This document shows, piece by piece, positions 23,441 to 34,481 of a stretch of DNA of 64,000 nt. The number at the start of each line of letters is the position of its first letter. The first letter of the stretch is position 1. The notes beneath the pieces are model-generated. The model saw only the letters and a program-made list of their open reading frames with translations. It was not told the DNA's origin and did not search any database. The translations under genes and the position numbers were made by a program. The stretch comes from Symsagittifera roscoffensis (lineage: Eukaryota > Xenacoelomorpha > Acoela > Convolutidae): NCBI RefSeq assembly GCF_963678635.1, contig NC_087067.1, positions 32,154,401 through 32,218,400 on the forward strand, read 5' to 3'.

Positions 23441-23564
23441 AAACAAAAACTGTTGATTTGACCAAACATAAAATTTTCAAACTCTTTTTTATTGGCCTTT
23501 TTCATGTGTAATAAATCTAAATTTTAAATCTAAATTCAAAAATAATTTATATACATTAACATAC

Positions 23565-24479
23565 ATTAAAAAATAATTTTTAAAAATCGGCGAATTTGCA
23601 ACCGCAAAGAATTGGATTAATTTTCACGATGCCCTTTTCTCGAGCGAATTCTCCGCAGCACTACTCAGGCTACTCACTGCAAACTGCAGAGCTGAGTAGG
23701 GCCGCCACCCAGCCTGATAGATTTCTTTCAACATCATATCCCCCTTGTTTTTCTTGTCAAGCCTTCTTAAGAATTCTTAGGCCTTTTTAAGAATTCTTCT
23801 CGAAACTAAAACAAATGTATACTCTTTCTTCAAAGTTTTTGTTGTTGCCGTCCCACAAAAAAAATTTTTTTTTCAATTTTTATTATAGGTGTATAGCTAA
23901 AGAAACTTACACTCTGTCCAAGGAATTATTATAGGTGTATTGCTAAAGAAATTTTACATTCTGTCCAAGGAATAAGGACAAAAGTCCATGGTCTCCACTG
24001 AGACCACATCACCTCCAATCAAAGGACTCCATATTTTTTTGCGTTGTAATGGCTCTGGATTGAGCCTAGCTTGAATAACTCCCCTGATTTCAACACCGGG
24101 TAGCTCCAGATGAAACTCCTTTCCATCCACAGCATCGTTTCCATTGGTTTTAAGTTTAGGCCTTTTGCAATCAATCCATCGTAAATACCAACCCTCCTTT
24201 CAATTTCTTTGTCCTCCATCAAGGCTTCGGCCTTAAAATCTAACTCGTCTCTTAATTTTAAAAATCTCAACGGGAAATCGAAGGGTTATCTTCCGGCCCA
24301 ACGAAATTCATTTTTAACCAGAGAATTTTTTTTTGAATAATAAACGATAAATGAATTTCAACCAAAGCGCTACAAAATGATGTTGCCTTCAGTCCTTTTT
24401 TTAATGAAGAGATGGTTTTAATTTTTTTCCTCCTCCAATCGGGAAGAGGAATACAGTGATTAAAGTTTAACATCAGCAT
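23565..24479 (-). pseudogene. Antisense ORF, unit C
   Basis: MLMLNFNHCIPLPDWRRKKIK starts at 24479. A second frame, 24270-24019, contains LKLRDELDFKAEALMEDKEIERRVGIYDGLIAKGL and MERSFIWSYPVLKSGELFKLG. The terminal block with the W-W-x-P-Y region is near 23700. The blocks are in different frames. No domain is recognised. Confidence 0.45.
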
Positions 24480-24829
24480 AAACGAATAAAATCTTTTCGC
24501 CGCTTCAACTTAGCAACTAAAAAAAGAGTGGAAAAACTACGACATTAAACACGAGGAAACCAACCACCTTAAAAACGGCGAAAGAAATACGACTTGAAAC
24601 GAGTCACCTCCGAAAGACGCCGAATAACATTTGCTGAATAACAGAGCTTAGATTTGCAAAAAAGCAAAAGCAACCTTTAAAATCTAACTGATATACAGTT
24701 ACTTTCAATCCAACTCAATTTCACATTTTGCAATCTAAAGCTCCTCTCTCCAACTAATAAATCTCCTGACTTCTCATAAGAAAAATAAATCTAACTCAAA
24801 TTTGTCATCCAAAAAACAGCCACAAATTG
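24480..24829. promoter_or_regulatory. Divergent internal promoter region, unit C (CCAAT lost)
   Basis: It is homologous to 10798-11146, but the segment holding GGCCAATCAG has been replaced by TTGCTGAATAACAGAG, so the CCAAT box is gone. The env leader ATG is also lost. Confidence 0.4.
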
Positions 24830-26690
24830 ACAAATCTTAATATTGAACTAGAGGAAGGTGAACTGATGGATCAAATCTGAGTTAGATTTATTTCGAGGTT
24901 TTGCTTAAAGTGAGTGCTCAAAACAACTCTCGAGGATTTGATTAAAGTGAGTACTCAAAAAAAAAATAGCTATCGTTAACCACCAAAAAATAATTTTTGC
25001 AACAATTTTATTTGGTTGGTCTTTTATTTCTAATAATCGGTTCAAATCAGACCTCAGCATTTGATTCGAAAGAACAATTGTATGCAAATCCTGCAAATAA
25101 TCTTCGGATTGCCCAATTTGATTGTCAATTGATGACTTCTAACAAAATGTTCTCTCTAAACAAAGTTGCACCTTGCAAAGTTCAACCAGAAAATATTGAA
25201 GTAACCCATGCTTATGTTATTCTTTATCAGAGACATTCTCGCAATAAAGTAAATGCGACAATATAACGAAATTAACACCAATAAATGCGTTGGTTCTGCG
25301 ATTCATTTGATTCGAGCGGTATCGACGCTCGACAAAATGTAATCACTACTGATCTCCATTTAACTGCCGATCAATGTAAATCGACCGCCGACAGATGCTA
25401 TCTTAACCTAGGCTATGCTAGTGTTGGAAAAACTCCCTACAAATTCAATGTTAAAACAAAAACAAATGCCCATGCTGGCAAGTTGACGTCAAAAATCATA
25501 ATGAATGTGATGGCCGTTCATGGATTAAACTGCACACTTTTGAAACTTACAAGCAAAATGTAACTTTAACTGTTAACTTCAAAGATGGAACAGTCAACAA
25601 CTGGCGAAACATTCCTTTGCCTTGTCCAGTGTCTACAAATGGATGTGAAACAACATCCTTAGATGCTTTTGCTCATACTTTCATTCTGCCCAAACAAGGG
25701 ATTCTCAAAAGTTTATGATGCTGGTGATGAATAAACCGCAAGCTCTTTGTGGTCATCCCAGAATAGTGTATCCAACTTTGAATGTTTCACTTTTTGTTGC
25801 ATACACTGACGGTTTCAAAATCGATACTGGAATCCAAGTTAAACCCTACCCCAGAAACGGGAGTTTTCAAAATGCCGGCCAACCAAAATCTACTTTTCTC
25901 ACAAGTGAAGATTTGCCGCCACTTAAATTCTTAACTAGTCAAAATGACTACGAAGCTCATATAGGAACCAAAATGGACTATAATCTTTTCAATAGCTTCT
26001 AAATGCTTAGAACGGCCTAATTGGCCTTTTTGCAAAATCAATGTGAGCTAGAACGCTCCGCAATCTTAAATACTTTAATGCTTTCACTTGAAAACCCACG
26101 TTTGGCTGGCCACATTTTAACTCAGAACCGTTCCATGTTGTCTGAGACCAATAGCTATGTTGCCTGGCTCTACCATTGTCCAAAACTTTATTCACTTTGC
26201 AATTAATGGATTAATGATATAATCGCATTCCCATTGTGTATAAGGAAAATATTCGATTTGTCGATCCAATTACACAACAAGCCTTTGAAACGGCAGATCT
26301 ACAAGACTGTTCCAACAAACATTTAAATCTTTTTCAGCTAGTTGTTGATGATGACAAGTCCTGGATTGAAATAACACCCCTAATATCACGGGTTTCAGGA
26401 GCATATCTTTTTAAACCAAAAGAGATAATTCAACAAACTAAGCATTCTTTAGCATCTAGTCATATGAGCGTAAGTGTAACTTGATTTCCGATAATTCAGA
26501 AATGAAAGGAATACTGCAAAAAGTATCCAGGCTTTTTCTAAACGCTCAAAATTATTTTTCTCAGAATCATATGGCCCGCTAGGCTCTTCTCAAACAAAAT
26601 ATTTGGATTATCTCATTTCTCCAGACTTTTGGAAAAACGAATATTCCCGTATATTGGGGAAAATACAGTACTATTAAGAAAAATGCGGAA
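24830..26690 (+). pseudogene. env: env-like glycoprotein, unit C, with private deletion
   Basis: The signal and first Cys block are at 24997-25266, the Trp-Phe-Cys block at 25285-25563 (MRWFCDSFDSSG...), the GHPRIVYPTLNVSLFVAY block at 25715-26002, the QCELERSAILNTL helix at 26021-26206, and the membrane-proximal FVDPITQQAFE...DCSN block at 26236-26484. About 150 bases containing the EEPKNCIF region are missing at about 25678. Stops separate every block. Confidence 0.6.
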
Positions 26691-26734
26691 TAGTCTTCGC
26701 CTTTCTTTTCTTTGACTGAAACAGTTTGATACAG

Positions 26735-27200
26735 TCTGAAACTACTCATGGGGTTGAGGAAGAAGTCATTTACTCTAATGCGATCACTGATTTCTTTCCT
26801 TTAAACTATTAGAGTCTCCGAAACCAAGCGATGATTGTAATCCTAAATCAAGGATATATCTTAGCTTATATCATTTCGCCACCGGAGACAAAAGTTACAA
26901 TAGTGGACTTGAATTCATGATTGTCCCAGGATCAATTTTTAGTATCATAAACCACCCAACTTATCAGAAATAGGAAAAACTAGGTCAGAAATGACAATTT
27001 AACGATCCAAAATTTGGGCATACATCTATCCAATCTTGTTTCGACACTGATGGAAGGTATCCATCTAACCCCAGAGTGCGGGTAACTGAGGAAAAGACTG
27101 CTAATCTATTGGGAGTAGATTTTTCTCACCTATTCTTAAAAACTCTTTACTTTGTTATCCCCGCAGTTGGGCTTAAATCAAAAGAAGGTGTAATTTCCTA
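26735..27200 (+). pseudogene. pol: pol unit D: protease
   Basis: The active-site region near 26920 reads FMIVPGSIFSIINHPTYQK, with Val for the catalytic Asp as in unit A. The same 40-base deletion as in A precedes TTGGGCATACATC. Unlike A it has no 1.56-kb insertion, so that insertion happened after A and D separated. Confidence 0.6.
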
Positions 27201-27206
27201 AGGGTT

Positions 27207-27666
27207 GATGAACACCGACAAAGAATAGCCAAACGTGTCAAAAAATGTTGCGATTAACTTGAAAGAACACCTGTTTATTCCAGCACGCTCAACGTACCTA
27301 TACAAACACTGAGCTGAACCAAATCCATACTTCAAAAAAGGGAGTACATTCCTGACTCATATGAAAACAACCAAAACTGAATTGGTTTTCATAAATCCAG
27401 TTCGCACTCAAATTGAACAGAGCCTGCCAATCGTAATTGAGAATCAGAAAGATTATCCAGTCACCTTGAACAAGTGTGTACTATGTCATGCAGTAACTGA
27501 TATTCAAGGATACGAGGATAGAATATTTGCTATCCACGATTGTGATGAGTTCTCAACGAGATTTTTAAACGAAAGTTCGGAATTCGATAGCTGTTTCATG
27601 CTGAACACTGTTGGCAATACTACACAGGAAAGCAATACCCAATTATCCAGCCCATGTCTACAATAA
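27207..27666 (+). pseudogene. pol: pol unit D: protease-RT linker domain
   Basis: TAG near 27227 and TGA at 27310 interrupt the start. The rest is open from 27361 (TELVFINPVRTQIEQSLPIV, VTLNKCVLCHAV). FINPVR, shared with unit A against FINTV in B and C, is another A/D marker. Confidence 0.5.
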
Positions 27667-27689
27667 AATGACTTCAAAAAAGGTCCATA

Positions 27690-28307
27690 TTCGAATCGAC
27701 TATGCCCATTACCCATACAATCTCTGCAGATCGAGAAATGAAAAAAAGATTTGCTGAGTCAATTTGCAAAAGGTATCCTGAGTTACGACACTTTTGTAAC
27801 TCAATGCATGCTAACATTAACGTTATTCTCATCTGCACTGATCTAAAATCTGGAAACATCATATATAACCTCATAACCAACTAGAGGTTTTTTCAAAAAC
27901 CCACTTACGACAAAACATTCAACACCTTGTCCGAAATGAAAGATCTTGCTATAGCAAATAGCATTCGATCAATCGCAATGCCCAAAATCGCTTGTGGCTT
28001 AGATAAAAAGAATTGGGAAGAAGTTTCCAAAACCATTGTGGATGTGTTCCAACATTCTGGAATTACTATATTTGTCTATGCTTCAGGACAAGAAATCAAG
28101 GAAATGCTTGCCCTTGAAGTATTTGATACAGAAAATGTATCAGAAAAATTTGAACAAATTGGTTCAGATATAGTCAAAATATGCAAAAATGAAAATGAGA
28201 TAGCAGCCGACTTTTCACATGATGCAAAAAACCTTTGCAGACCTCCCTTGAAAGAACAATTCAAAAAATCAAAAAATACTGAAAGACAGAAAATAATGAT
28301 CGGCTAA
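27690..28307 (+). pseudogene. pol: pol unit D: macrodomain (N-terminal strand visible)
   Basis: Frame 27702-27884 gives the N-terminal part, MPITHTISADREMKKRFAE and YPELRHFCN, then IIYNLITN before a TAG at 27881. Frame 27927-28307 gives MSEMKDLAIANSIRSIAMP, then KIACGLDKKNWEEVSKTI and SGITIFVYASGQ. Together these cover the whole fold order of a TARG1-like macrodomain: the ISxDxxM-type loop, the YxLIT strand, the PTY helix, the MPRIGCGLD-type loop and the W-E-x-V helix. The copy is split by one stop and frameshifts and cannot make the full domain. Confidence 0.65.
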
Positions 28308-28489
28308 TTGCCTTTCTAGCCAACAACACGTTTACCAAATACTCCTCAATTGATAAGGACAATAGTACTAACTTAGAAAAAATTGAAACTACTATTAAAT
28401 TTATATCTGACTTCGATTTCACACAAAGTGATATATCGGATGATGAGTTTGCAGACCGGATTCAGATTCTTATAGAGGATCAGGATGTA

Positions 28490-29220
28490 TATTCTCATCA
28501 CAAATATGACATTGAAAAAACAAAGCATAAATTCCATATACCACTCAAAAAGGACGCAATGTTCAAAAAGCATTGATGTAATAAAAATCCAGTCCATCTA
28601 AGAAATAAATTGGACAACTTCATGGATGAACTAATCCAAGCAGGCATAGTCAGAGAACTAAATGAAAAAGATGACAGGAACTCATGATTTGTAAACCCAG
28701 TCATCATCCTTCCAAAAAGATATCTAAACTCAATCACAGATACTAGCAATTGTAGTTGGCCAATAGAACCACTACAAGTTCTCATGACCAGAATAAATGC
28801 ATCATAATTCACAAGTAGTGATCATTTATGCGCCTACCACCAAGTTCCTCAAACAGATGAGGCCCAGAAATTAACAAGCTTTAATGTAGGAGGTAGACAA
28901 TACACCTACCAAGTTGATTTGTATAGCTTGAAGCCACTTCCCAATTTCTTCAGTAAACTAATGAGATATGATTTCTGACCCCTCATTAAAGAAAAAAAGG
29001 CAATCAATTACATAGACGACAATCTGTTACGGAGTCAAAAAAAAATTTTGATACAATTCGAGAATATCATTCTCTGTAAGGAAAGCCAATTTAAAAGCTG
29101 CCCCTGATAAAACTTTCTTCTTTTTCAGAAAAATTAAATTTCTAGGCCATGTTGTATCTAAAGATGGCCTTTCTCCAATTGCATCACAGATTGATGATAT
29201 GAAAAAACTGAAATCCCCTG
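28490..29220 (+). pseudogene. pol: pol unit D: reverse transcriptase
   Basis: HQVPQTDEAQKLTSFNVGG, VDLYSLKPLPNFFSKLM and NYIDDNLLR (near 29005, YxDD box) are visible in pieces. About 30 bases are deleted at 28719 in the fingers region relative to the other copies. Stops occur at 28685 and 28976. Confidence 0.75.
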
Positions 29221-29221
29221 A

Positions 29222-29283
29222 ACAGAACTGGAACACTTCTGTGATTTTGTTCCAGTTCAGTGATTTAGTTCCAGTTCAAAAAC
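29222..29283. repeat. 50-base insertion with short inverted repeats in unit D
   Basis: Between RT and RNase H, where the other units read GAATCAAAAACAGAA, unit D has an extra segment with GAACTGGAAC near its start and GTTCCAGTTC twice near its end. It can fold into a hairpin. It breaks the pol frame. Confidence 0.55.
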
Positions 29284-29299
29284 AGAATTTCTGGGTGTA

Positions 29300-29850
29300 T
29301 TACGTGTCATGGGATTCTATAGCACATACATCAACAATTTTCATGTAGACGCAAAAAGTCTATATGAACTGGCAAATAGTAACGAAAAATTTCGATGGCT
29401 ACCAAGCCACAAAGAGGTTTTTCAAAAACTGAAAGATAAATTCTATCATGATATATCAAATGCTATCCCAAACGTAAACTTTCCAGTCCACATTCTTGCC
29501 GACTCCTCAAATGTAGGAACCGGGTGCATACTCATCCAAGACCTTCCTGAAGGAAAAAGAATTGTTTCTGCTAAATTGAGAGTCTTTGATAAAGCTGAGC
29601 AGAAAATGTCTACTCAACATCGTGAACTATGTGGAATAATATCTGCTTTGCAAACCTATGAATTCTACTTTATAGCATCGCACTTTCCTCTATAAATATA
29701 CTGTGATCATAGACCTATTCTCTTTTTATGGTCCAGAAAAGGACAACTCTCTCATCGATTCTTCAAATATCAAGTCGTTTTGACAAAATTTAGCAATCTG
29801 AAAATAAAATATACCCCAGGTTCAAACATAGCTTTTCCTGACTTATTGAA
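29300..29850 (+). pseudogene. pol: pol unit D: RNase H
   Basis: An open frame, 29309-29695, contains MGFYSTYINNFH, RWLPSHKEVFQKLKDKF, VHILADSSNVGTGCIL (catalytic Asp), AEQKMSTQHRELCGI (catalytic Glu) and ends at a TAA after SHFPL. The domain end, YTPGSNIAFPDLLNRNVS, is open from 29780. It is the most complete RNase H of the four. Confidence 0.75.
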
Positions 29851-30570
29851 CCGAAATGTGTCCATCGCTAATAGAAAAAAAAATCAATTCGAACACGAAA
29901 CTATTCCGAATGATTTAAAGTTTATCCTGGACAATGGAGAGCAAGAATGCTATTCAGTACTCCATAAAGATGATAACAACATCTTTCTGAACGATTGCTA
30001 TCCAGTCATTGCTCAAATGCAACGCAGGAAAAAGAAATTGAGCAATATCAGTGACAGAGGAGACTTCAGTATTGAAGACGCTCCAGACTATTTGAGGAAT
30101 CCTGTAGTGCGATTCAGAATATAACAGATTTCTTTCGATTTGACAAACAAATCAATCAAATCAAACGACTGTTTATCCCAGATATAAATGATCAAAGCTT
30201 TTATGAGGAAAAACCAGATGAAGTATCTGCACTGATGATCTTTTAGAAAATTCAGAATGGCTTGACTTATATGAGGGTAATGTTAAGAACAACCTCCTCA
30301 ATGATTTGGTTAAAGCAAAAACTGATTTTGAAATTTAAACAAGAAAGCTGAAATTAATTGAACCTCTTAGTCTCCAATCTGAAGAGAATAAATCTGATTC
30401 TCTTGAATTGATAGCTAAAATGACTGAATTTGCAAAAGAAGCAAGTTTAGATTTTGAAACACTTATGCAAGAATAATGTAACGATACTGTAATTATCGAC
30501 ATCAAAAATTGCATAAAGCAAAATGAAAAGCCAGAAAGAAACAAAAAAAATGCTTATCGTGAAGAAAAAT
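29851..30570 (+). pseudogene. pol: pol unit D: RNase H-integrase connector
   Basis: It is closely similar to 7561-8253. The first 90 codons are open (to 30124, ending RNPVVRFRI), then stops follow. No known motif is present. Confidence 0.45.
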
Positions 30571-31720
30571 GATCAAAAGTGTATATCAGGCAATTTGAAT
30601 TACAATTCATTGAAGACCAACATGATCTTCTTTGTATTAATGAATACAAGGATGACTACACTAAGATTCAAAAAATTTGCTTGCCCATCTCCCTAGTGTT
30701 AAATTGCTTTGAACTAGCTCATACACATCCTCCTAGCGGTCATCATGGTGAAACAAAAACTTTGGAAATCATCAAAAGAAATTTCTATTGGCCTGGACTC
30801 TATAAATGGGTCAACTTTTTGCTTAGTTGTAATAGATGCCTTCTCTAGATATCCTCAAGTATACCCATGCACCCATGCAGACTCTGAAGAAACTATTAAG
30901 CTCTTAGAGAATTACATCACAACCTCTGTATCCCACAACAAATTATTCATGATAATGAAAGTGCATTCGTGAGTAACCATTTTGTTCATTGGTCCTCTGA
31001 ATTTGGAATAACACTGTGACCAAGAGCTTTTTACTCACCTTGGACTTACGGAAAAGTCGAAGTCCAGAATAAATATATAATCCATTACTTTCGGCATTTT
31101 TTGAGTACCTCAAGCTCAAAATGGTCTGAATTAACAAATAAACTTGCTTTTGCTCATTACACCGCTATTTATTCAAGTACAGGCTACACTCCATACGAGA
31201 CAGTTTTGAGAATAAAACCTCAGGTTCACCTTAGCCTTAAATTAGGCCTCTACCGCGACCGGATTAAAAGATGTACGTCTGAATTCTGCGCTGGTCTCGA
31301 AAGTCATGCTCAAACCGAGCACAAGTCAAAAAATGAGACCATAGATAGATTTCTAAAAAATCAAAATTCAGCCGAAATAATAAAAGGGGAAAACGATTTT
31401 AAGTTGATTTATAGTAACACCTATACCCATTGCCGCCGCCTCACGAGTAAGGCCCACATGTTCTGAAATCAATTTAAATTAGGACGGCCTATAAAAGAAG
31501 GCACAAAAGTGTTAGTAGAAAATAGATACAAACCACTATTGAAGCCTCAAAAGCTTCTGAATTTACGATCTGGACTTTATACCATAATTGAAAAAATCAC
31601 AGAAGTTACGTACGGAATTCAAAATGATTTCACTGACAAAAAAAATTGTTCACCGCAACCATATTGTTGAATACTTTCCTATAGAACAACAAATGCCCAT
31701 ACTACTACAAGAGTACTCTA
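30571..31720 (+). pseudogene. pol: pol unit D: integrase with internal deletion
   Basis: HTHPPSGHHGETKTLEIIK gives the zinc-domain histidines. Then 165 bases are missing, so GGGTCAACTTTTTGCTTAG joins directly and both zinc cysteines and the first catalytic Asp are lost. The second Asp (HDNESAF, near 30950) and the Glu (GKVEVQNKY, near 31055) remain. The open frame 31101-31466 matches unit A, and GTKVLVENRYKPLLKPQ with a broken VHRNH-like motif ends it. The defect is complementary to unit A, which keeps the first Asp but has lost the Glu. Confidence 0.75.
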
Positions 31721-31803
31721 TTGATTAATTTTCAAATGATTTCTATGATCATATAACAAATCAACAAATCAACTCTTTTAATAAACCTAAACCGGTTGGA
31801 AAT

Positions 31804-32340
31804 ATGCAATACACGTTTTGGCCAGTAGTCAACAATGGTTATCAGCAAATGACTCAGCATAACTCTACAAATGGAGATAAAAACAAAACAATCATACATG
31901 AACAATCAGTGGATTCAGGTAGAGAAACCATGCATCTCAGAACCTTGTTCGATGTAACTGCGATTGATCAAAACCTTAGACCAATCCGCAGTTCCACTCC
32001 CTATCCTACTGATAAAACTCCTAATCCTTCTGCTAGTCAATCTAGTAGTTATGGCCACCGCCGCCAATCTAGCCGCAGTACAAATCCTAGCACTAGTCAT
32101 TCAAATGATTTTGGCCGTCGCCACAATATAACAACACAATATAATATTCCCTGTCTTCCTGATTTCTCACGTTTATCTGAACCATCAGATAGCTTTGCTG
32201 ATAGAAAAAATTTTCCTCATAAGTCTTGGGACATTTTCCATGAAAACACCCGATCCGCACCTGGATCTTTTTCTGAATCTTAAAGACCTAAGCGGACAAA
32301 TCGTCCTTCAAATTTTTATGGAACTACAATTCCATCTAGA
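31804..32340 (+). pseudogene. pol: pol unit D: Ser/Asn/Arg-rich tail
   Basis: The open frame of 159 codons starts MQYTFWPVVNNGYQQMTQHN and continues with SSSYGHRRQSSRSTNPSTS and DFSRLSEPSDSFADRKNFPHK, ending at TAA 32281. It is the longest preserved version of this region. It is low complexity and no function is assigned. Confidence 0.5.
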
Positions 32341-32479
32341 CTAATTGGTAAATTTAAAAAGAAATACTAAACATTAACTGTTTATTTGGCCAAACATAAT
32401 TTTTTTTAAATTCTTTTTTAATTGCCTTTCTCATGCGTAATAAAGTCTAAATTCTAAATTCAAAAATAATTTATATACA

Positions 32480-33410
32480 TTAACATACATTAAAAATAAT
32501 TTTTATAAATCGGCGAATTTGCAACCGCAAAGAATTTGATTAATTTTCACGATGCCATTTTCTCGACCGAATTCTCCGCGGCACTACTCAGGCTCCTCAC
32601 GGCAAACTGCAGAGCTGAGTAGGGCCGCTACCAAGCCTGATAGATTTCTTTCAACATCATATCCCACTCTGTTTTTCTTGTGAAGTCTTCTTAAGATTTC
32701 TTAGGCCTTTTTAAGAATTCTTCTCGAAACTAAAAGAAATATATGCTCTTTCTTCAATGTTTTTGTTGTTTGCATCCCACAAAAACAAAAATAAATTATT
32801 TTTCAATTTTTATTATAGGTGTATAGTTAAAGAAATTTACGTTCTGTCCCAGGAATTATTATAGGTGTATTGCTACAGAAACTTACATTCTGTCCAAGGA
32901 ATAAGGACAAAAAGTCCATCGGCTGCACTGAGACCACATCACCTCCAATCCAAGGACTCTAAATTTTTGTTGCGTGGTACTGGCTCTGGATTGAGCGTAG
33001 CTTGAATAACTCACCTAATTTTAACACCGGATAGCTCCAGATGAAACTCCTTTCCATCCACAGCATCGTTTTCATTGGTGTTAAGTTCAGGCCTTTTGCA
33101 ATCAATCCATCGTAAATACTAACCCTCCTTTCAACTTCTTTGTCCTCCATCAAGTCTTCGTCCTTAAAATCTAACTCGTCTCTTAATTTAAAAAACTCTC
33201 CGGGAAATCGAAGGGTTATCTTCCGGCTCAACGAAATTCATTTTTAACCAGAGAATTTTTTTTTTGAATAATAAACGATAATTGAATTTCAACCAAAGCG
33301 CTACAAAATGATGTTGCCTTCAGTCCTTTTTTTAATGAAGAGATGCTTTTAATTTTTTTTCTCCTCCAATCGGGAAGAGGAATGCAGTCATTAAAGTTTA
33401 ACATCAGCAT
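32480..33410 (-). pseudogene. Antisense ORF, unit D
   Basis: MLMLNFNDCIPLPDWRRKKIK starts at 33410. The next block, 33231-32959, has RFPGEFFKLRDELDFKDEDLMEDKEVERRV and SFIWSYPVLKLGELFKLRS. The terminal block lies near 32620. A GACAGAATGTAAGT donor-like site is at about 32895-32880 on the minus strand, in the same place as in unit B. The family is not recognised. Confidence 0.45.
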
Positions 33411-33759
33411 AAACGACTAAAATCCTTTCGCCGCTTCAACTTAGCAACTAAAAATGAGTGGAAAAACTACGACATTAAACACGAGGCAACCAACCACCAC
33501 ATTTTAAAAAAACGCCGAAAGAAACACGATTTAAAACAAGTCACCTCCGAAAGACGCCGAATAACAACGGCCAATCAGAGCTTAGATTTGCAAAAAAGCA
33601 AAAGCAACCTTTAAAATCTAAGTGATATACAGTTACTTCAATCCAACTCAATTTCACATTTTGCAATCTTAACCTCCTCTCTCCAACTAATTAACCTTCT
33701 GAATTCTCATAAAAAAAATAAATCTAACTCAGTTTTGTCATCGGAAAAATAGCCACAAA
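33411..33759. promoter_or_regulatory. Divergent internal promoter region, unit D
   Basis: CCAAT is at 33571-33575 in the context GGCCAATCAG, and TTTAAAA follows. The region is nearly identical to that of unit A. The env leader ATG at 33760 is intact. Confidence 0.45.
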
Positions 33760-34481
33760 ATGACAAATCTTTATATTGAACTAGAGGAAGGTGAACTGAT
33801 GAATCAAATCTTAGTTAGATTTATTTCGAGGATTTGCTTAAAGTGAGTACTCAAAACAACTCTCCAGGATTTGCTTAAAGTGAGTACTCAAAAAAAACTG
33901 CTATTGTTTATCACCAAAAAATAAATTTGCAACAAATTCGTTTGGTTGGTCTTTTAATTCTAATAATCGGTTCAAATCAGACCTCAGCATTTGATCCGAA
34001 AGAACAATTGTATGCAAATACAGCAAATAATCTTCGGATTGCCCATTTTGATTGTCAATTGATGACTTCTAACAAAATATTCTCTCTAAACAGAGTTGCA
34101 CCTTGCAAAGTTCAACCAGAAAATATTGATATAACCCATGCTTGTGTTATTCTTTATCAGAGACATTATCGCAATAAAGTAAATGCGACAATATAACGAA
34201 ATTAACACCAATAAGTGCGTTGGTTCTGCGATTCATTTGATTCGAGTGGTACCGACGCTCGACAAAATCTAATCACTACTGATCTCCGTTTAGCTGCCGA
34301 TCAATGTAAATCGACCGCCGACAGAGGCGATCTTAACCTAGGCTATGCTAGTGTTGGAAAAACTCCCTACAAATTCAATGTTGAAATAAAAACAAAAACC
34401 CATGCTGGTAAGTTGACGTCAAAAATCATAATGAATGTGATGGCTGTTCATGGATTGAACTGCACACTTTTGAAACTTACA
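33760..34481 (+). pseudogene. env: env-like glycoprotein, unit D, truncated by host segment
   Basis: The leader ORF opens at ATG 33760 and reads on as MTNLYIELEEGELMNQILVRFISRICLK. The signal and Cys block are at 33927-34196, and the Trp-Phe-Cys block is at 34215-34480. Env similarity stops after TTTTGAAACTTACA at 34481, where sequence matching the host 3' flank of zfr begins. Only about the first third of env remains. Confidence 0.65.
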
